This document shows, in pieces, positions 1-7,688 of a stretch of 36,336 bases of DNA. Both the position numbers and the translations under genes were made by a program. Source of the stretch: Clostridium bornimense (GTDB lineage Bacteria; Bacillota; Clostridia; Clostridiales; Clostridiaceae); contig NZ_JAHLOD010000032.1 of assembly GCF_018917145.1 (NCBI RefSeq), positions 1 through 36,336 of the forward strand, read 5' to 3'. A model generated the notes under the pieces. It did no database searches. It saw nothing but the letters and a program-made list of their open reading frames with translations, and was not told where the DNA came from. Position 1 is the first letter of the stretch. Every line of letters starts with the position of its first letter.

Positions 1-2
1 AG

Positions 3-215
3 AGACTTAAACTGCAAGTATATGATAATCAACTACATGTGTATTATAACACAAATTTAGTTACTATTCATGATATAAAAAATCAAAAGTTAAATTATCA
101 TGAAGATCATTACTTAGCAGTTACTAAGGCTACCTTTAATGCTGATAAGTGTGATATAGCGACAATGGCTAAAAATAATTTAAATATGATAGGAGAAATG
201 TATCAAAATGAATAG
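3..215 (+). CDS. istA: IS21-family transposase IstA, C-terminal end (partial)
   Basis: An open frame enters from the left edge and reads about 70 codons to a TAG at 213-215. The visible part contains no catalytic motif, so the name rests on context: it sits directly before an IstB-type gene and overlaps it by eight bases (ATGAATAG), the usual istA/istB coupling in IS21 elements. In this family IstA is the DDE transposase. The rest of the gene and the left end of the element lie outside the window. Confidence 0.75.
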   Translation, partial: RLKLQVYDNQLHVYYNTNLVTIHDIKNQKLNYHEDHYLAVTKATFNADKCDIATMAKNNLNMIGEMYQNE

Positions 216-960
216 TACTTATACACAACTAGTAAAAAATTTAGAGTATCTAAAAATGAAACAGATGGTTAATCATCTAGATGAAATTATAGATTTTACT
301 ACTAAGAATAATTTATCTTTTGTAGATGCTCTTGTAAAACTTACATCATATGAAATAGACTTTAAGGAAACCAATATGATTAAAGCAATGGTTAAGGTTG
401 GAGCATTTCCTCATAACAAAGAAATCAAAGATTTTGACTTTGACTTTCAACCTAATATTAATCGAGATGAAATATTAGATTTTATATCATTGCGTTTCAT
501 AGAAGCTAAAGAAAATATTGTATTTCTAGGTTCAAGCGGTGTTGGGAAAACTCATCTTGCTACATCTATCGGAATCGCTGCCGCGAAACAACGATATAGC
601 ACTTATTTTATAAAGTGTAATGACTTATTACAACAGTTAAAAAGAGCAAAATTGGAAAATAGACTAGATGCGAGATTAAAGCATTTTAATAAATATAAGC
701 TTTTAATTATTGATGAATTAGGCTATTTACCAATAGATGCAGAAGATTCTAAGTTATTTTTTCAGCTTATTGATATGAGATATGAGAATAAAAGTACAAT
801 ATTAACAACAAATATAAATTTTAATTCCTGGGATGATATTTTCTACGATCCTATAATAGCTAACGCTATTTTAGATAGAATTTTACATCATGCTCATGTA
901 GTTTCTATAAGTGGAAACTCATATAGATTAAAAGATCATTTAAGACAAGAAGATAACTAA
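208..960 (+). CDS. istB: IS21-family helper ATPase IstB
   Basis: This 250-residue protein has the length and layout of IstB, the AAA+ (DnaA/DnaC-like) ATPase that helps the IstA transposase select target DNA. A short N-terminal helical domain is followed by Walker A GSSGVGKTHLA near residue 108 and a Walker B stretch LLIIDELGYLP near residue 165. The TTNINF segment matches the sensor region of the family. The start overlaps the istA stop, so translation is probably coupled; the GGAG of AGGAGAAATG about ten bases upstream is the likely ribosome site. The gene appears intact. Confidence 0.93.
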   Translation: MNSTYTQLVKNLEYLKMKQMVNHLDEIIDFTTKNNLSFVDALVKLTSYEIDFKETNMIKAMVKVGAFPHNKEIKDFDFDFQPNINRDEILDFISLRFIEAKENIVFLGSSGVGKTHLATSIGIAAAKQRYSTYFIKCNDLLQQLKRAKLENRLDARLKHFNKYKLLIIDELGYLPIDAEDSKLFFQLIDMRYENKSTILTTNINFNSWDDIFYDPIIANAILDRILHHAHVVSISGNSYRLKDHLRQEDN

Positions 961-1007
961 AAAACTACATTCTTAAATGATCAAAAAGTTACATTATTAA
1001 GTTGACA
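961..1007 (+). repeat. Probable right end of the IS21 element with tandem imperfect repeats
   Basis: Just after istB there are two similar blocks, AAAACTACATTCTTAA (from 961) and AAAAGTTACATTATTAA (from about 984), followed by GTTGACA at 1001-1007. Multiple short terminal repeats that bind transposase are a known feature of IS21 ends. The left end is outside the window, so neither the exact terminus nor a target duplication can be confirmed. Confidence 0.5.
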
Positions 1008-1313
1008 TTTATAAAAACCTTTTCCCTGCCAAGCCTCAAGCATATTTCAATTAAAGAAATAATAAAAAAGTTCCGAAAGAAAAAATGGGTAAAAATAGAG
1101 AGTTATCCACAGGTATTTTCATTGAAAATAATAATAAAGTTTCGAAAAAATATCATGCATTATCCAAGCATTAATCATGCAAAATTATCCGCTACGCGTC
1201 AGCGAAAATCTCTTTTAATTTTTCCTATAAATCTACTATTTAAGCTATTCTTCATACATTTATATTCAGATATTTTAACAGGCTATTCTCTTTTCATATT
1301 TAATTTCAGACAT
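1008..1313. other. Intergenic stretch without a supported gene
   Basis: No credible gene is seen here. A plus-strand open frame across it has no ribosome site, begins in the IS end and has poor composition. It contains one perfect DnaA-box consensus, TTATCCACA at 1103-1111, and two looser TTATCC copies near 1162 and 1184, plus the dyad CGCT/AGCG around the sequence ACGCGT near 1191-1205. Confidence 0.5.
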
Positions 1314-1359
1314 AAAAAAAGACCAGCTCAGAGGCACAAAAGTGCCTCCTGGCTAGTCA
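1314..1359 (-). terminator. Rho-independent terminator of the GGGtGRT operon
   Basis: On the minus strand a GC-rich stem (GACTAGCCAGGAGGCAC pairing with GTGCCTCTGAGCTGGTC, a few mismatches, TTTT-type loop) is followed directly by a run of seven T residues. It lies about 60 bases after the stop of the GGGtGRT gene. Confidence 0.85.
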
Positions 1360-1417
1360 TATTTTCTAAACTTTTTTATTTCGTTCGAAACTTTATTTTA
1401 AGTGAACATTAAAAATA

Positions 1418-2419
1418 CTATTTGTTCATTCCTTCTTCAACAGCAACTGCAACAGCAACTGTACATCCTACCATTGGGTTGTTACCCATTCCGATAAGAC
1501 CCATCATTTCAACGTGAGCTGGAACTGATGATGATCCTGCGAATTGTGCATCTGAGTGCATTCTTCCCATAGTATCAGTCATACCGTATGAAGCAGGACC
1601 TGCTGCCATGTTATCTGGGTGAAGAGTTCTTCCTGTACCACCACCTGATGCTACTGAGAAGTATTTCTTACCAGCTTCAACACATTCCTTCTTGTAAGTA
1701 CCAGCAACTGGGTGTTGGAATCTTGTTGGGTTAGTTGAGTTACCAGTGATTGATACGTCAACACCTTCGTGATGCATGATAGCAACACCTTCTCTAACGT
1801 CGTCTGAACCGTAGCATTTAACTTTAGCTCTTGGTCCATCTGAGTATGGAGTTTCTTTAACGATTTCTAACTTACCAGTGTAGTAATCGAATTTAGTTTG
1901 AACATAAGTGAATCCGTTGATTCTTGAAATGATGTATGCAGCATCTTTTCCAAGACCGTTTAAGATAACTCTTAATGGTTCTTTTCTTACTTTGTTAGCT
2001 TTTTCAGCTATTTTGATAGCACCTTCAGCAGCAGCGAATGATTCGTGTCCTGCTAAGAATGCGAAACATTTAGTTTCTTCTCTTAAAAGCATAGCTCCTA
2101 AGTTTCCGTGTCCTAAACCAACTTTTCTGTCGTCAGCAACTGATCCAGGGATACAGAATGCTTGTAATCCTTCTCCGATTGCTTCAGCAGCTTCAGCAGC
2201 TTTTGTGCAACCTTTCTTTATAGCTATAGCAGCACCTAGAGTATAAGCCCAAGCAGCATTTTCAAATGCGATTGGTTGAGTTTCTTTTGTAATTTCATAT
2301 GGATCAAATCCTTTTGACTTACAAAGATCTCTAGCAGCTTCTAAAGATTCAATTCCGTACTTTTCAAGTACTGGAGTTATTTGACCGATTCTTCTTTCAT
2401 AACTTTCAAATAATGCCAT
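1418..2419 (-). CDS. GGGtGRT family protein
   Basis: The 333-residue protein carries the family-naming motif GGGTGRT at residues 259-265, followed by a Gly/Ala/Met-rich C-terminus (MGRMHSDAQFAGSSSVPAH). The biochemical role of this family is not established. It is known to sit beside NifU-like Fe-S scaffold proteins in anaerobes, as here, where it follows such a gene with a 19-base gap. A link to metal or Fe-S handling is therefore inference from context. No signal peptide or membrane segment is visible. The start has a clear ribosome site (AGGAGGGTAAG) seven to ten bases upstream. The gene shares the promoter at 3222-3250 and ends at the hairpin at 1314-1359. Confidence 0.9.
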   Translation of the reverse strand: MALFESYERRIGQITPVLEKYGIESLEAARDLCKSKGFDPYEITKETQPIAFENAAWAYTLGAAIAIKKGCTKAAEAAEAIGEGLQAFCIPGSVADDRKVGLGHGNLGAMLLREETKCFAFLAGHESFAAAEGAIKIAEKANKVRKEPLRVILNGLGKDAAYIISRINGFTYVQTKFDYYTGKLEIVKETPYSDGPRAKVKCYGSDDVREGVAIMHHEGVDVSITGNSTNPTRFQHPVAGTYKKECVEAGKKYFSVASGGGTGRTLHPDNMAAGPASYGMTDTMGRMHSDAQFAGSSSVPAHVEMMGLIGMGNNPMVGCTVAVAVAVEEGMNK

Positions 2420-2438
2420 TTTTCTTACCCTCCTAATA

Positions 2439-3131
2439 TTATTCGTGTCTTGGATTTACATATCTGTCAGCTTCAGCAAATCTACCATATGTACCCTTTG
2501 CTTTTTCTAACGCTTCGTTTGCATCCATACCTTTAGTGATTGATTCCATCATCTTACCAAGGTGAACGAATTCATATCCGATAATTTCAGCATTTTTGTC
2601 TACAGCAACTCTTGTTACGTATCCTTCTGCCATTTCTAAGTATCTTGGACCCTTAGCTAAAGTTCCGTACATAGTACCAACTTGGCTTCTTAATCCTTTT
2701 CCTAAGTCTTCAAGACCAGCTCCGATAGGTAGTCCACCTTCAGAGAATGCAGTTTGAGTTCTTCCGTATACGATTTGTAGGAATAATTCTCTCATTGCAG
2801 TATTTATAGCATCACATACTAAATCAGTATTTAAAGCTTCTAATATAGTTTTTCCTGGAAGTATTTCTGAAGCCATAGCTGCAGAGTGAGTCATACCAGA
2901 GCATCCGATAGTTTCGATTAATGCTTCTTGAACTAATCCTTCCTTTACATTTAAAGTTAATTTACAAGCTCCTTGTTGAGGTGCACACCAACCTATACCA
3001 TGAGTAAGACCAGATATGTCCTTAACTTCTTTAGCTTGTACCCATTTACCTTCTTCAGGGATTGGGGCTGGACCGTGGTTTGGTCCTTTTGCAAGTACAC
3101 ACATTTCAGTAACTTCTGATGAATACATCAT
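2439..3131 (-). CDS. NifU-like iron-sulfur cluster assembly scaffold protein (GGGtGRT-associated)
   Basis: The core resembles the NifU N-terminal scaffold fold, with conserved cysteines in the stretch GIGWCAPQQGACK (C49, C56) and in ETIGCSGMTHSAAM (C77), which would carry a transient Fe-S cluster. I start the gene at 3131 (230 residues, MMYSSEV), because GGAG stands eight bases before that ATG. The longer open frame from 3215 begins at the predicted transcription start and has no ribosome site. The gene leads a two-gene unit with the GGGtGRT gene. Whether it serves general Fe-S assembly or a dedicated partner is not shown by the sequence. Confidence 0.88.
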   Translation of the reverse strand: MMYSSEVTEMCVLAKGPNHGPAPIPEEGKWVQAKEVKDISGLTHGIGWCAPQQGACKLTLNVKEGLVQEALIETIGCSGMTHSAAMASEILPGKTILEALNTDLVCDAINTAMRELFLQIVYGRTQTAFSEGGLPIGAGLEDLGKGLRSQVGTMYGTLAKGPRYLEMAEGYVTRVAVDKNAEIIGYEFVHLGKMMESITKGMDANEALEKAKGTYGRFAEADRYVNPRHE

Positions 3132-3221
3132 TGTTAATTCTCCTTCCTTGTGAAAAAGTTTATATAACCCTTTAGGGATACGAACAATATTAAGCATATA
3201 GTTTGTTCTTTCCACTCTTGT

Positions 3222-3250
3222 ATTTTAACAAATAAAATCTTTTTCCTCAA
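3222..3250 (-). promoter_or_regulatory. Promoter of the NifU-like/GGGtGRT unit
   Basis: On the minus strand TTGAGG (3250-3245) and TAAAAT (3227-3222) are separated by 17 bases. The predicted transcript would start near 3215 and leave a leader of about 84 bases before the ATG at 3131. Confidence 0.65.
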
Positions 3251-3293
3251 CACATTTTTATCAATATTTCTAGTATTTTAGGTAAATTTCACA

Positions 3294-3333
3294 AAAAACT
3301 AACCTATTACCTCGCAGTAAATGGTTAGTTTTT
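3294..3333 (-). terminator. Terminator after the M50 protease gene
   Basis: An 11-bp perfect stem, AAAAACTAACC (3294-3304) with GGTTAGTTTTT (3323-3333), has a further ATTAC/GTAAAT pairing inside. With A and T runs on both sides it can act in either direction; the only gene ending nearby is the minus-strand protease at 3390. Confidence 0.8.
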
Positions 3334-3389
3334 CTATATATGTATTGAATTACAATAGAACTTTGAAACAAAAATATATCTAGTATGGT

Positions 3390-3926
3390 TTAAATTATAT
3401 TTACCAATATTCTAGGCAATGCCAAGGATATCCATATTGCATAGATAAGATCTAACCATATAGCAGAACCTATTGCACCTAAATAAATTAATCCAATCAC
3501 TGGTGCTGTAATGATTTTTACAAATATATTTACATCTTTATTTTTTAGTATTGAATCAACTAAGCCTTTGCCATCTACAACACTTGGAAAAGCATGCATT
3601 AAAATTGAAATACCAATCCAAGCTAAAAATAGTGACAATATATTATTTAAATCTTCAAACCCTATTAATTCTATTGAAACAGGTGCCATAATTATAATTC
3701 CTAAAATAGTATTTATTAAAAAAGGACCTACAGAAATGAAAAAAGATTTAAGAGGATCATCTGTTCTTTCATGTATAACATATCCACTTGGATTCTTAAA
3801 TTGAAAATACTTAACTTCGTAAACTGGTATCTTCATAATGTAGCAAAATATTTGATGAGCTAATTCATGTACAATAACTCCTGGAAAAGTTAAAATTGAA
3901 ATTACAATTCCCGGTATAAAAAACAT
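3390..3926 (-). CDS. M50-type (site-2-like) membrane zinc peptidase
   Basis: A zinc-peptidase motif HELAH lies at residues 20-24 inside a hydrophobic N-terminal segment, as in M50 family proteins that cut within membranes. Further hydrophobic stretches (about residues 68-90, 93-112 and 135-175) suggest three or four more membrane passes. At 178 residues it is compact and has no PDZ domain, unlike RseP/SpoIVFB-type proteins. A second metal ligand cannot be assigned with certainty; the NP/DG element near VVDGKG is a candidate. It follows the TPR protein gene by 12 bases and is surely co-transcribed with it. Substrate unknown. Confidence 0.8.
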   Translation of the reverse strand: MFFIPGIVISILTFPGVIVHELAHQIFCYIMKIPVYEVKYFQFKNPSGYVIHERTDDPLKSFFISVGPFLINTILGIIIMAPVSIELIGFEDLNNILSLFLAWIGISILMHAFPSVVDGKGLVDSILKNKDVNIFVKIITAPVIGLIYLGAIGSAIWLDLIYAIWISLALPRILVNII

Positions 3927-3938
3927 AATATCTTCCCC

Positions 3939-5018
3939 CTATTCATTTATATAATAACTATTAAGATCAGAATTACCATTAAGTAGTTCTACAGTTTCAT
4001 CATCAAGAGTATCCCCTGCATCTTCAAATTCTTTTTTATATTTTTTAAAGTCTTCTTCCTTATTATTTAACTTTAATGCAATTAGAAATGTTTCATAAAT
4101 GTATTCTCCATTGGCATTGGAAATATAAGCATCTTTTGCTAGTTTTAACGCCTCTTCATTATTTCCTTTTAACATTTCTAATATTGCTAAACCACGTAAT
4201 GCACCATCATTTGTTTTATCTTCCGCTAAGATTTCTTGAAATTTTTTATTTGCTTCATCAAAGTTATTTTCACGTCTAAATGTATTACCAAGTGCAACTT
4301 TTGATTGAATCATTTTAGGATCTTCTTCTAATGATTTTTCTAAATAGTTTTTAGCTTCATCTGTATTTGATGTTGTTCTTCCTAAGCAGTAATAAATTAA
4401 TGATTTATTTTTACTATTGTCATTTAATAAATTCAGTAACTCTTCATTTGCCTTTTCTTCATTAAAGTTATTGTTATTATCTTCATAGGCTTTTTTTAAA
4501 ATTTCATTGCAGGAATCATACGTTTCATAATATCTTTCTATATCATCAACATAACTTGATAACTTATCATAGATATCATCATCAAATTCTTTACCTAAAA
4601 GATATTTATCTAGTATATAACCAGCATAATCATACATACCATTTTCCATAGCAATATCAGTTAGTTTTATTGCAACTTTGTCTGCATCAGGATGTTTCTC
4701 TAGTAAATCTGTTAACTTATTTAATGTATCACTTAGATAACCTTCATTAACTTTTTCATCTGCTTTCACGTATACCTTATATTCTCTTAGTAATATAGGA
4801 AAGTTACGAAAAGATATTCCAACTAGTAAAATAAGAATAATAAAAATAGGAATGAAAACTTTAGGAATAGGATATTTAATTTGTTCTTCTCTACAACTAG
4901 AACATAGTATTGAATATTCACTTTCTGAAGTATCAATATATCGCTGATGACACTTTTGACAAAGGTTATCTTGATACTGATAATCTTGCTCCTCATTTAA
5001 TTCTTCATCATTATACAT
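3939..5018 (-). CDS. Zinc-ribbon, single-pass membrane protein with TPR repeats
   Basis: The 359-residue protein starts with a very acidic tail, then a four-cysteine zinc ribbon (C20, C23, C39, C42), then one membrane helix (about residues 51-69, rich in I/L/F), then a long helical region with TPR-like units, the clearest near residues 205-310 (YYCLGRTTSNTDEAKNYLEKS, KVALGNTFRRENNFDEANKKF, ALRGLAILEMLKGNNEEALKL). The ribbon is expected in the cytosol and the TPR part outside. Such proteins usually bind other proteins; no enzymatic motif is seen. It is encoded directly before the M50 protease, so the two may work as a pair. Function unknown. Confidence 0.75.
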   Translation of the reverse strand: MYNDEELNEEQDYQYQDNLCQKCHQRYIDTSESEYSILCSSCREEQIKYPIPKVFIPIFIILILLVGISFRNFPILLREYKVYVKADEKVNEGYLSDTLNKLTDLLEKHPDADKVAIKLTDIAMENGMYDYAGYILDKYLLGKEFDDDIYDKLSSYVDDIERYYETYDSCNEILKKAYEDNNNNFNEEKANEELLNLLNDNSKNKSLIYYCLGRTTSNTDEAKNYLEKSLEEDPKMIQSKVALGNTFRRENNFDEANKKFQEILAEDKTNDGALRGLAILEMLKGNNEEALKLAKDAYISNANGEYIYETFLIALKLNNKEEDFKKYKKEFEDAGDTLDDETVELLNGNSDLNSYYINE

Positions 5019-5112
5019 ATAAGCTTCTCCTTTATAATTAGTTCATAATTTGTTAATATAAAGTTTACATTATATGTATATGTCAATAATTAACATTGAC
5101 TCCTAAAATAAA

Positions 5113-5153
5113 AAGGTTAGAAAATCATATTGAATTTACGAATTTCTAACCTT
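5113..5153 (-). terminator. Terminator of the SAM-riboswitch operon
   Basis: AAGGTTAGAAA (5113-5123) pairs perfectly with TTTCTAACCTT (5143-5153). Read on the minus strand the stem is followed by TTTTTATTTTA. It lies 17 bases after the metI stop. Confidence 0.85.
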
Positions 5154-5169
5154 AATATAATATAATCAT

Positions 5170-5826
5170 CTATTTCTTTGATATTGCAAAAGCAAATTTT
5201 TCACCAGCGCTTTGGATTAGTTGTACAGCTACTACTAATAACAATACTGTAATAAACATAACATTTGTATCATATCTGTAATATCCATAACGAACGGCTA
5301 AATCTCCTATACCGCCGCCACCAACAGTTCCTGACATTGCTGAGAATCCTATTATACTAATCAAAGTTACTGTTATTGATCTAATAATCCCTGGCAGAGC
5401 TTCTACTAAAAGAACATCAAAAATAATTTCTTTCAAATTTGCTCCCATAGCTATACTTGCTTCTATTATACCTTCATCAATTTCAGATAAATTTCCTTCT
5501 ACAAGTCTTGCGAAGAAGGCTATAGAGGCAACGGTAAGTGGTACTGATGCAGCTATAGGTCCGATTGTAGTGCCGGTAAGTTTAGTAGTAATTGGTACTA
5601 GTAATACTAATAATATTATAAAAGGAATTGATCTAATTATATTTATAATAAATCCAGCTATAGTATTTATAAATTTATTCTTATATAGTAAGGGATTTGA
5701 TGTTATATATAAAATTAATCCTATTATAGTGCCTATAACTAATGCAAAGGCTGTTGAGATTCCTATCATTATTAATGTTTCTTTGCTAGCTACTAAAAGA
5801 CTATCTATTAATTCTTTTCCTGTCAT
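5170..5826 (-). CDS. metI: Methionine ABC transporter permease MetI
   Basis: This 218-residue protein is the membrane subunit of a MetNIQ-type importer. Five or so hydrophobic segments are visible, and the cytoplasmic EAA loop that docks on the ATPase reads EASIAMGANLKEIIFDVLL near residues 122-140, followed by EALPGI. The C-terminal stretch RYGYYRYDTNVM is typical of MetI. Its ATG overlaps the metN stop (ATGA), and GAGGAGG stands upstream. It is the last gene of the riboswitch-controlled operon. Specificity for methionine is supported by the SAM-I riboswitch, but close analogues of methionine are also possible substrates. Confidence 0.93.
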   Translation of the reverse strand: MTGKELIDSLLVASKETLIMIGISTAFALVIGTIIGLILYITSNPLLYKNKFINTIAGFIINIIRSIPFIILLVLLVPITTKLTGTTIGPIAASVPLTVASIAFFARLVEGNLSEIDEGIIEASIAMGANLKEIIFDVLLVEALPGIIRSITVTLISIIGFSAMSGTVGGGGIGDLAVRYGYYRYDTNVMFITVLLLVVAVQLIQSAGEKFAFAISKK

Positions 5827-6839
5827 ACTACCGCCTCCTCTTCTTTATAGTATTTTACTGTTTCTATAGTACTTTCTAAATAATCAATTGCACTTGATAC
5901 ATCGTGATTATTTCCATTTATGCTTATAACTAAAATTCCTATTGGTTTATCTTGTATATACTCGATATTACCATGAAGTATATTAGTAGAAACTTTATAT
6001 CTTTCATTAATAGTAGAAATGATTGGCTCTAAGCTATCTTCTCCTTTATATATTAATGTAACTATATTACCTCCGATATTGTTAACTACTTCTTTTGGAA
6101 TATCTATTTTCTTATTAACAAGTTTTTTAGTTAAAGCATTAGTTGGATTTGCAAATATCTCATAGCTACTATTGTTTTCTACTATTTTTCCTGAGTCAAT
6201 AACAGCTATATTTTTAAATAACTCTTTTGCTACTTCTAGTTGATGAGTAATAAAAACTATAGTTATTCCAAATTTCTTATTAATATCTTTAAGAATCTCT
6301 ACAATTTCTTTTGCTGTTTGTACATCTAAAGCAGAGGTAGCTTCATCACATAATAGTATTTTAGGATTACTTGCTATGGCTCTTGCTATTCCTACCCTTT
6401 GTTTCTGTCCACCACTTAGTTCCCTAGGATATACATTTTCTTTATCCTCTAGACCAACTAGAGCTAGCAATTCTTTTACCTTAGCTCCACGTTGATTTTC
6501 TGGTACCCTCTGAATTTTTAAAGCAAATTCAATATTTTCTCCAACAGTTTTTCTAGAAATCAGATTAAAATGTTGAAATATTATTCCGATATTTTTTCTT
6601 ACTTCTCTTAATTCTTTTCTTGATAAATTAGTTATATCTTGTCCATCTATAATAACTTCACCTGATGTTGGCTTTTGTAATCCATTTATAGTTCTAAGTA
6701 AAGTACTTTTACCTGCTCCACTACCACCTACTATTCCAAAAATGTCTCCTTGTGATATCTTTAGTGAAACATTATCTACTGCTTTTACTATTTCTTTTTT
6801 CTTTTTAAAATTAACTGTAACATTTTTAAGTTCTATCAT
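5823..6839 (-). CDS. metN: Methionine ABC transporter ATP-binding protein MetN
   Basis: The ATPase subunit of the importer. Walker A is GGSGAGKS (about residues 38-45), the ABC signature is LSGGQ (about 141-145) and Walker B is ILLCDE, followed by the H-loop ITHQLE. The C-terminal 100 residues form the NIL-type domain that in MetN binds methionine and slows transport when it is abundant (transinhibition). I prefer the ATG at 6839, giving MIELKNVTVNF, which is how MetN proteins usually begin and has AGGTG at good distance. A GTG nine bases upstream would overlap the metQ stop and is the alternative. Confidence 0.94.
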   Translation of the reverse strand: MIELKNVTVNFKKKKEIVKAVDNVSLKISQGDIFGIVGGSGAGKSTLLRTINGLQKPTSGEVIIDGQDITNLSRKELREVRKNIGIIFQHFNLISRKTVGENIEFALKIQRVPENQRGAKVKELLALVGLEDKENVYPRELSGGQKQRVGIARAIASNPKILLCDEATSALDVQTAKEIVEILKDINKKFGITIVFITHQLEVAKELFKNIAVIDSGKIVENNSSYEIFANPTNALTKKLVNKKIDIPKEVVNNIGGNIVTLIYKGEDSLEPIISTINERYKVSTNILHGNIEYIQDKPIGILVISINGNNHDVSSAIDYLESTIETVKYYKEEEAVV

Positions 6840-6840
6840 A

Positions 6841-7686
6841 TTACTCACCTACTTTTTCTTGAAACCATTCTGGAAAATCAAAATCCTTGAAAATATTTTT
6901 ATCATCTAATATAACATTTTTAAAGTCGTCGCTTTCTACTACTTCTAATATATCTTTTACAAACTCACTATCTTTATCTGAAGATCTAATAGCAATAACA
7001 TTTTTATATTCTTCATTTAATTTTTCAGTAGTAATAGCATCACCTAATGATAATCCGCTTGATATAGCATAGTTACCATTAATTACAGAAATGTTTACAC
7101 TACCTAATGTTCTAGGAAGTTGAGCAGCCTCTACTGTAGTAAATTTTAAGTTCTTAGGATTTTCTGCTATATCTTTTTCTGAAACAGTAGTTAAATCTAC
7201 ATCATCTTTTAATGTGATAACACCTTCTGCAGCTAAAAATCTTAGAGCTCTAGCTAAGTTAGGTACATCATTTGGAATTGATACTGTATCTCCATCTGAT
7301 AATTGATCTAAACTTTTATAATTATTTGAAAATATACCCATACCTGCTGTTGGTATATTCTTTATAGATTCTATTTCTAACTTATGCTCTTTCGCAAAAT
7401 TCTCTAAGTATACTTGATGTTGAAAAACATTAACATCTATTTCGTTATTGGCTAAAGCTTTATTAGGTTGTATATAATCACTAAATTCTTTTAACTCTAC
7501 TTTGTATCCTTTTTTTTCTAGACCTGGCTTAATTGCTAATTTTACTAAGTCACCATAAGGTCCTGGTGCTACACCAAAGATAATTTTTTTACTATTGCTA
7601 GTAGAATTATCACTGCATCCTGTAAACACCACAGTTATTAATAACGCTGATAATATAATTGCTACATATTTTTTAATATTTTTCAT
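6841..7686 (-). CDS. metQ: Methionine-binding lipoprotein MetQ
   Basis: The substrate-binding lipoprotein of the importer. The start at 7686 (MKNIKKYVAI) gives a normal lipoprotein signal peptide with lipobox VFTGC and lipidated C24; the longer frame from 7719 would add 11 charged residues and lacks a ribosome site. The NlpA/MetQ body is recognisable: KIIFGVAPGPYGDLVK, then VELKEFSDYIQPNKAL and NEIDVNVFQHQVYLENF, all typical of the family. It follows porB by two bases. Because it is co-transcribed with an acid-activating pathway, a methionine precursor should be considered as well as methionine. Confidence 0.93.
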   Translation of the reverse strand: MKNIKKYVAIILSALLITVVFTGCSDNSTSNSKKIIFGVAPGPYGDLVKLAIKPGLEKKGYKVELKEFSDYIQPNKALANNEIDVNVFQHQVYLENFAKEHKLEIESIKNIPTAGMGIFSNNYKSLDQLSDGDTVSIPNDVPNLARALRFLAAEGVITLKDDVDLTTVSEKDIAENPKNLKFTTVEAAQLPRTLGSVNISVINGNYAISSGLSLGDAITTEKLNEEYKNVIAIRSSDKDSEFVKDILEVVESDDFKNVILDDKNIFKDFDFPEWFQEKVGE

Positions 7687-7688
7687 AT

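Noticed and set aside
1103-1205. Replication origin
   Set aside because: No dnaA, dnaN or similar genes nearby and only one perfect box.
1002-1412. Plus-strand open frame of 136 codons
   Set aside because: It starts in the IS21 end, lacks a ribosome site, has an odd amino acid mix and runs across the terminator of the opposite gene.
1908-2246. Plus-strand frame inside the GGGtGRT gene
   Set aside because: Antisense shadow of a well-supported gene with no ribosome site.
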